Assembly: GCA_937888925.1 (NCBI GenBank)
Contig: CALARM010000917.1
Span: 1 to 5,247 of the forward strand
Direction: 5' to 3'
Length of the DNA: 5,247 nucleotides
DNA from: an uncultured Synergistia bacterium
Lineage (GTDB): Bacteria > Eremiobacterota > SpSt-956 > JAKJGF01
Shown here: one piece after another, positions 4,580 through 5,247 of the stretch
Layout: every line of letters starts with the position of its first letter
Position numbering within the stretch: position 1 is the stretch's first letter
Notes under the pieces: model-generated
What the model was told of the DNA's origin: nothing
Databases searched by the model: none
Seen by the model: only the letters and a program-made list of their open reading frames with translations
Program-made: the position numbers and the translations under genes

Positions 4580-5247
4580 ATGAGTAACAGCAGTAATATA
4601 ACCATACTGGAAGCTTCTCTTCTTACAGGTAAGAGTCAGAATACCATTTACAAATATATTGAAAGAGGAACCCTTTCAAGTGACAAAAAGGTGATTAACG
4701 GTAAAGAGTATATGACTGTTAAGAAAGCAGATATAGAAAGAATTTTTAATATTATCTGTACTGATAAAGACAGTAAAATTAAAGAAGATTTGAAAAATAT
4801 TGATAAAGGGGAAGATGTAGTAAAAGGCAAGGAACATCTTACTGCAGAAAAAGTCAGAGAAGTAATGGAGGAGTTTTTTTCTACCAAACAGGCAGAGCTT
4901 GTAAAGCCGGTTGAACAGCAATCTTTATACAGGCTCGGAAGAGTTGAACAGGAAAATCAGTTTTTAAAAGAAAAATTAGAAACATTACTTGAAGAAAACC
5001 GGAAATTGCAGGAAGAAAGTCAAATATTTCAGAAAGAACTAAAATCCTTACCTGTTCTGGTTGAATCTATGAAAGAACTTGGGCCTGTCAGAGAAGAAAA
5101 CCTGAAACTGAAAGAAGAAAATCATATGCTTCAGGATGATTTAAAATCCCTGCCTGCTATGTCAGAAGCAATAAAAAATCTGGAAAAAGCAAATATTACA
5201 TTACAGGAAGAAAACCGGACTTTGCAGGATAATTTAAAAAACTCACC
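4580..5247 (+). CDS. Helix-turn-helix protein with long coiled coil (partial, runs off the window)
   Basis: The frame opens at ATG 4580, after GGAG at 4567-4570, and stays open for 222 codons to the end of the window, so the C-terminus is missing. Residues 7-56 resemble the excisionase/MerR-type helix-turn-helix: ITILEASLLTG, a recognition helix around SQNTIYKYIERGTL, a short wing with GKEYMTV, then KKADIERIF. A charged linker (about 60-90) leads to a long coiled coil from about 88 onward. Within it is a 34-residue repeat: EEN at 138 and 172, KSLP at 155 and 189. A third EEN follows at 210, 38 residues on. The layout recalls plasmid or chromosome-maintenance DNA-binding proteins such as KfrA, and coiled-coil regulators, but no family is certain. 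Being divergent from the aminotransferase operon, it could regulate it, which is inference only. Confidence 0.8.
   Translation, partial: MSNSSNITILEASLLTGKSQNTIYKYIERGTLSSDKKVINGKEYMTVKKADIERIFNIICTDKDSKIKEDLKNIDKGEDVVKGKEHLTAEKVREVMEEFFSTKQAELVKPVEQQSLYRLGRVEQENQFLKEKLETLLEENRKLQEESQIFQKELKSLPVLVESMKELGPVREENLKLKEENHMLQDDLKSLPAMSEAIKNLEKANITLQEENRTLQDNLKNS

Noticed and set aside
4648..4921. Two minus-strand open frames that could look like small membrane proteins.
   Set aside because: They lie opposite the helix-turn-helix/coiled-coil gene; the Phe, Leu and Ser richness is what lysine- and glutamate-rich codons give when read backwards.

Overview
The window is AT-rich bacterial DNA with tightly packed genes, strong AGGAGG-type ribosome binding sites and very short intergenic gaps inside operons. 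A Nif11-like peptide precursor, an exported many-repeat TPR protein, a DOT1-like methyltransferase and a DegT-family aminotransferase together suggest an environmental bacterium with accessory or secondary metabolism. I cannot name the phylum from the sequence.

Layout. Bases 1-51 look like the last 16 codons of an upstream plus-strand gene. It is followed 21 bases later by a small plus-strand gene (73-318) for an 81-residue Nif11-type leader peptide ending in a 15-residue candidate core. Its stop codon lies inside a perfect 9-bp hairpin (311-334), and a second, longer hairpin follows (340-404). This convergent spacer separates the precursor gene from a four-gene minus-strand operon that reads from 4236 down to 420: a PLP-dependent DegT/DnrJ/EryC1/StrS aminotransferase, an exported TPR-repeat protein (12-base gap), a small cytoplasmic TPR protein (71-base gap filled by a repeat element), and a membrane-anchored, DOT1-like SAM-dependent methyltransferase (4-base ATGA overlap). 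A divergent spacer of 343 bases (4237-4579) carries an imperfect 85-bp palindrome and a tandem 9-base repeat. Beyond it, a plus-strand gene starts at 4580 and runs off the window; it encodes an excisionase/MerR-like helix-turn-helix followed by a long coiled coil with 34-residue repeats.

How the parts may work together. The sequence supports co-transcription of the minus-strand genes: the aminotransferase stop is next to the ribosome binding site of the first TPR gene, and the last two genes overlap. A small TPR protein coupled to a membrane methyltransferase fits a scaffold-plus-enzyme pair, but the substrate is unknown. The Nif11 precursor is convergent to this operon, so a link between them is only a hypothesis. 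No recognisable RiPP maturase, transporter or leader peptidase lies in the window; if they exist they should be left of base 1. The most noteworthy items are the Nif11 precursor with its unusual aromatic core and the membrane-anchored DOT1-like methyltransferase with a CxxC...CxxC cluster.
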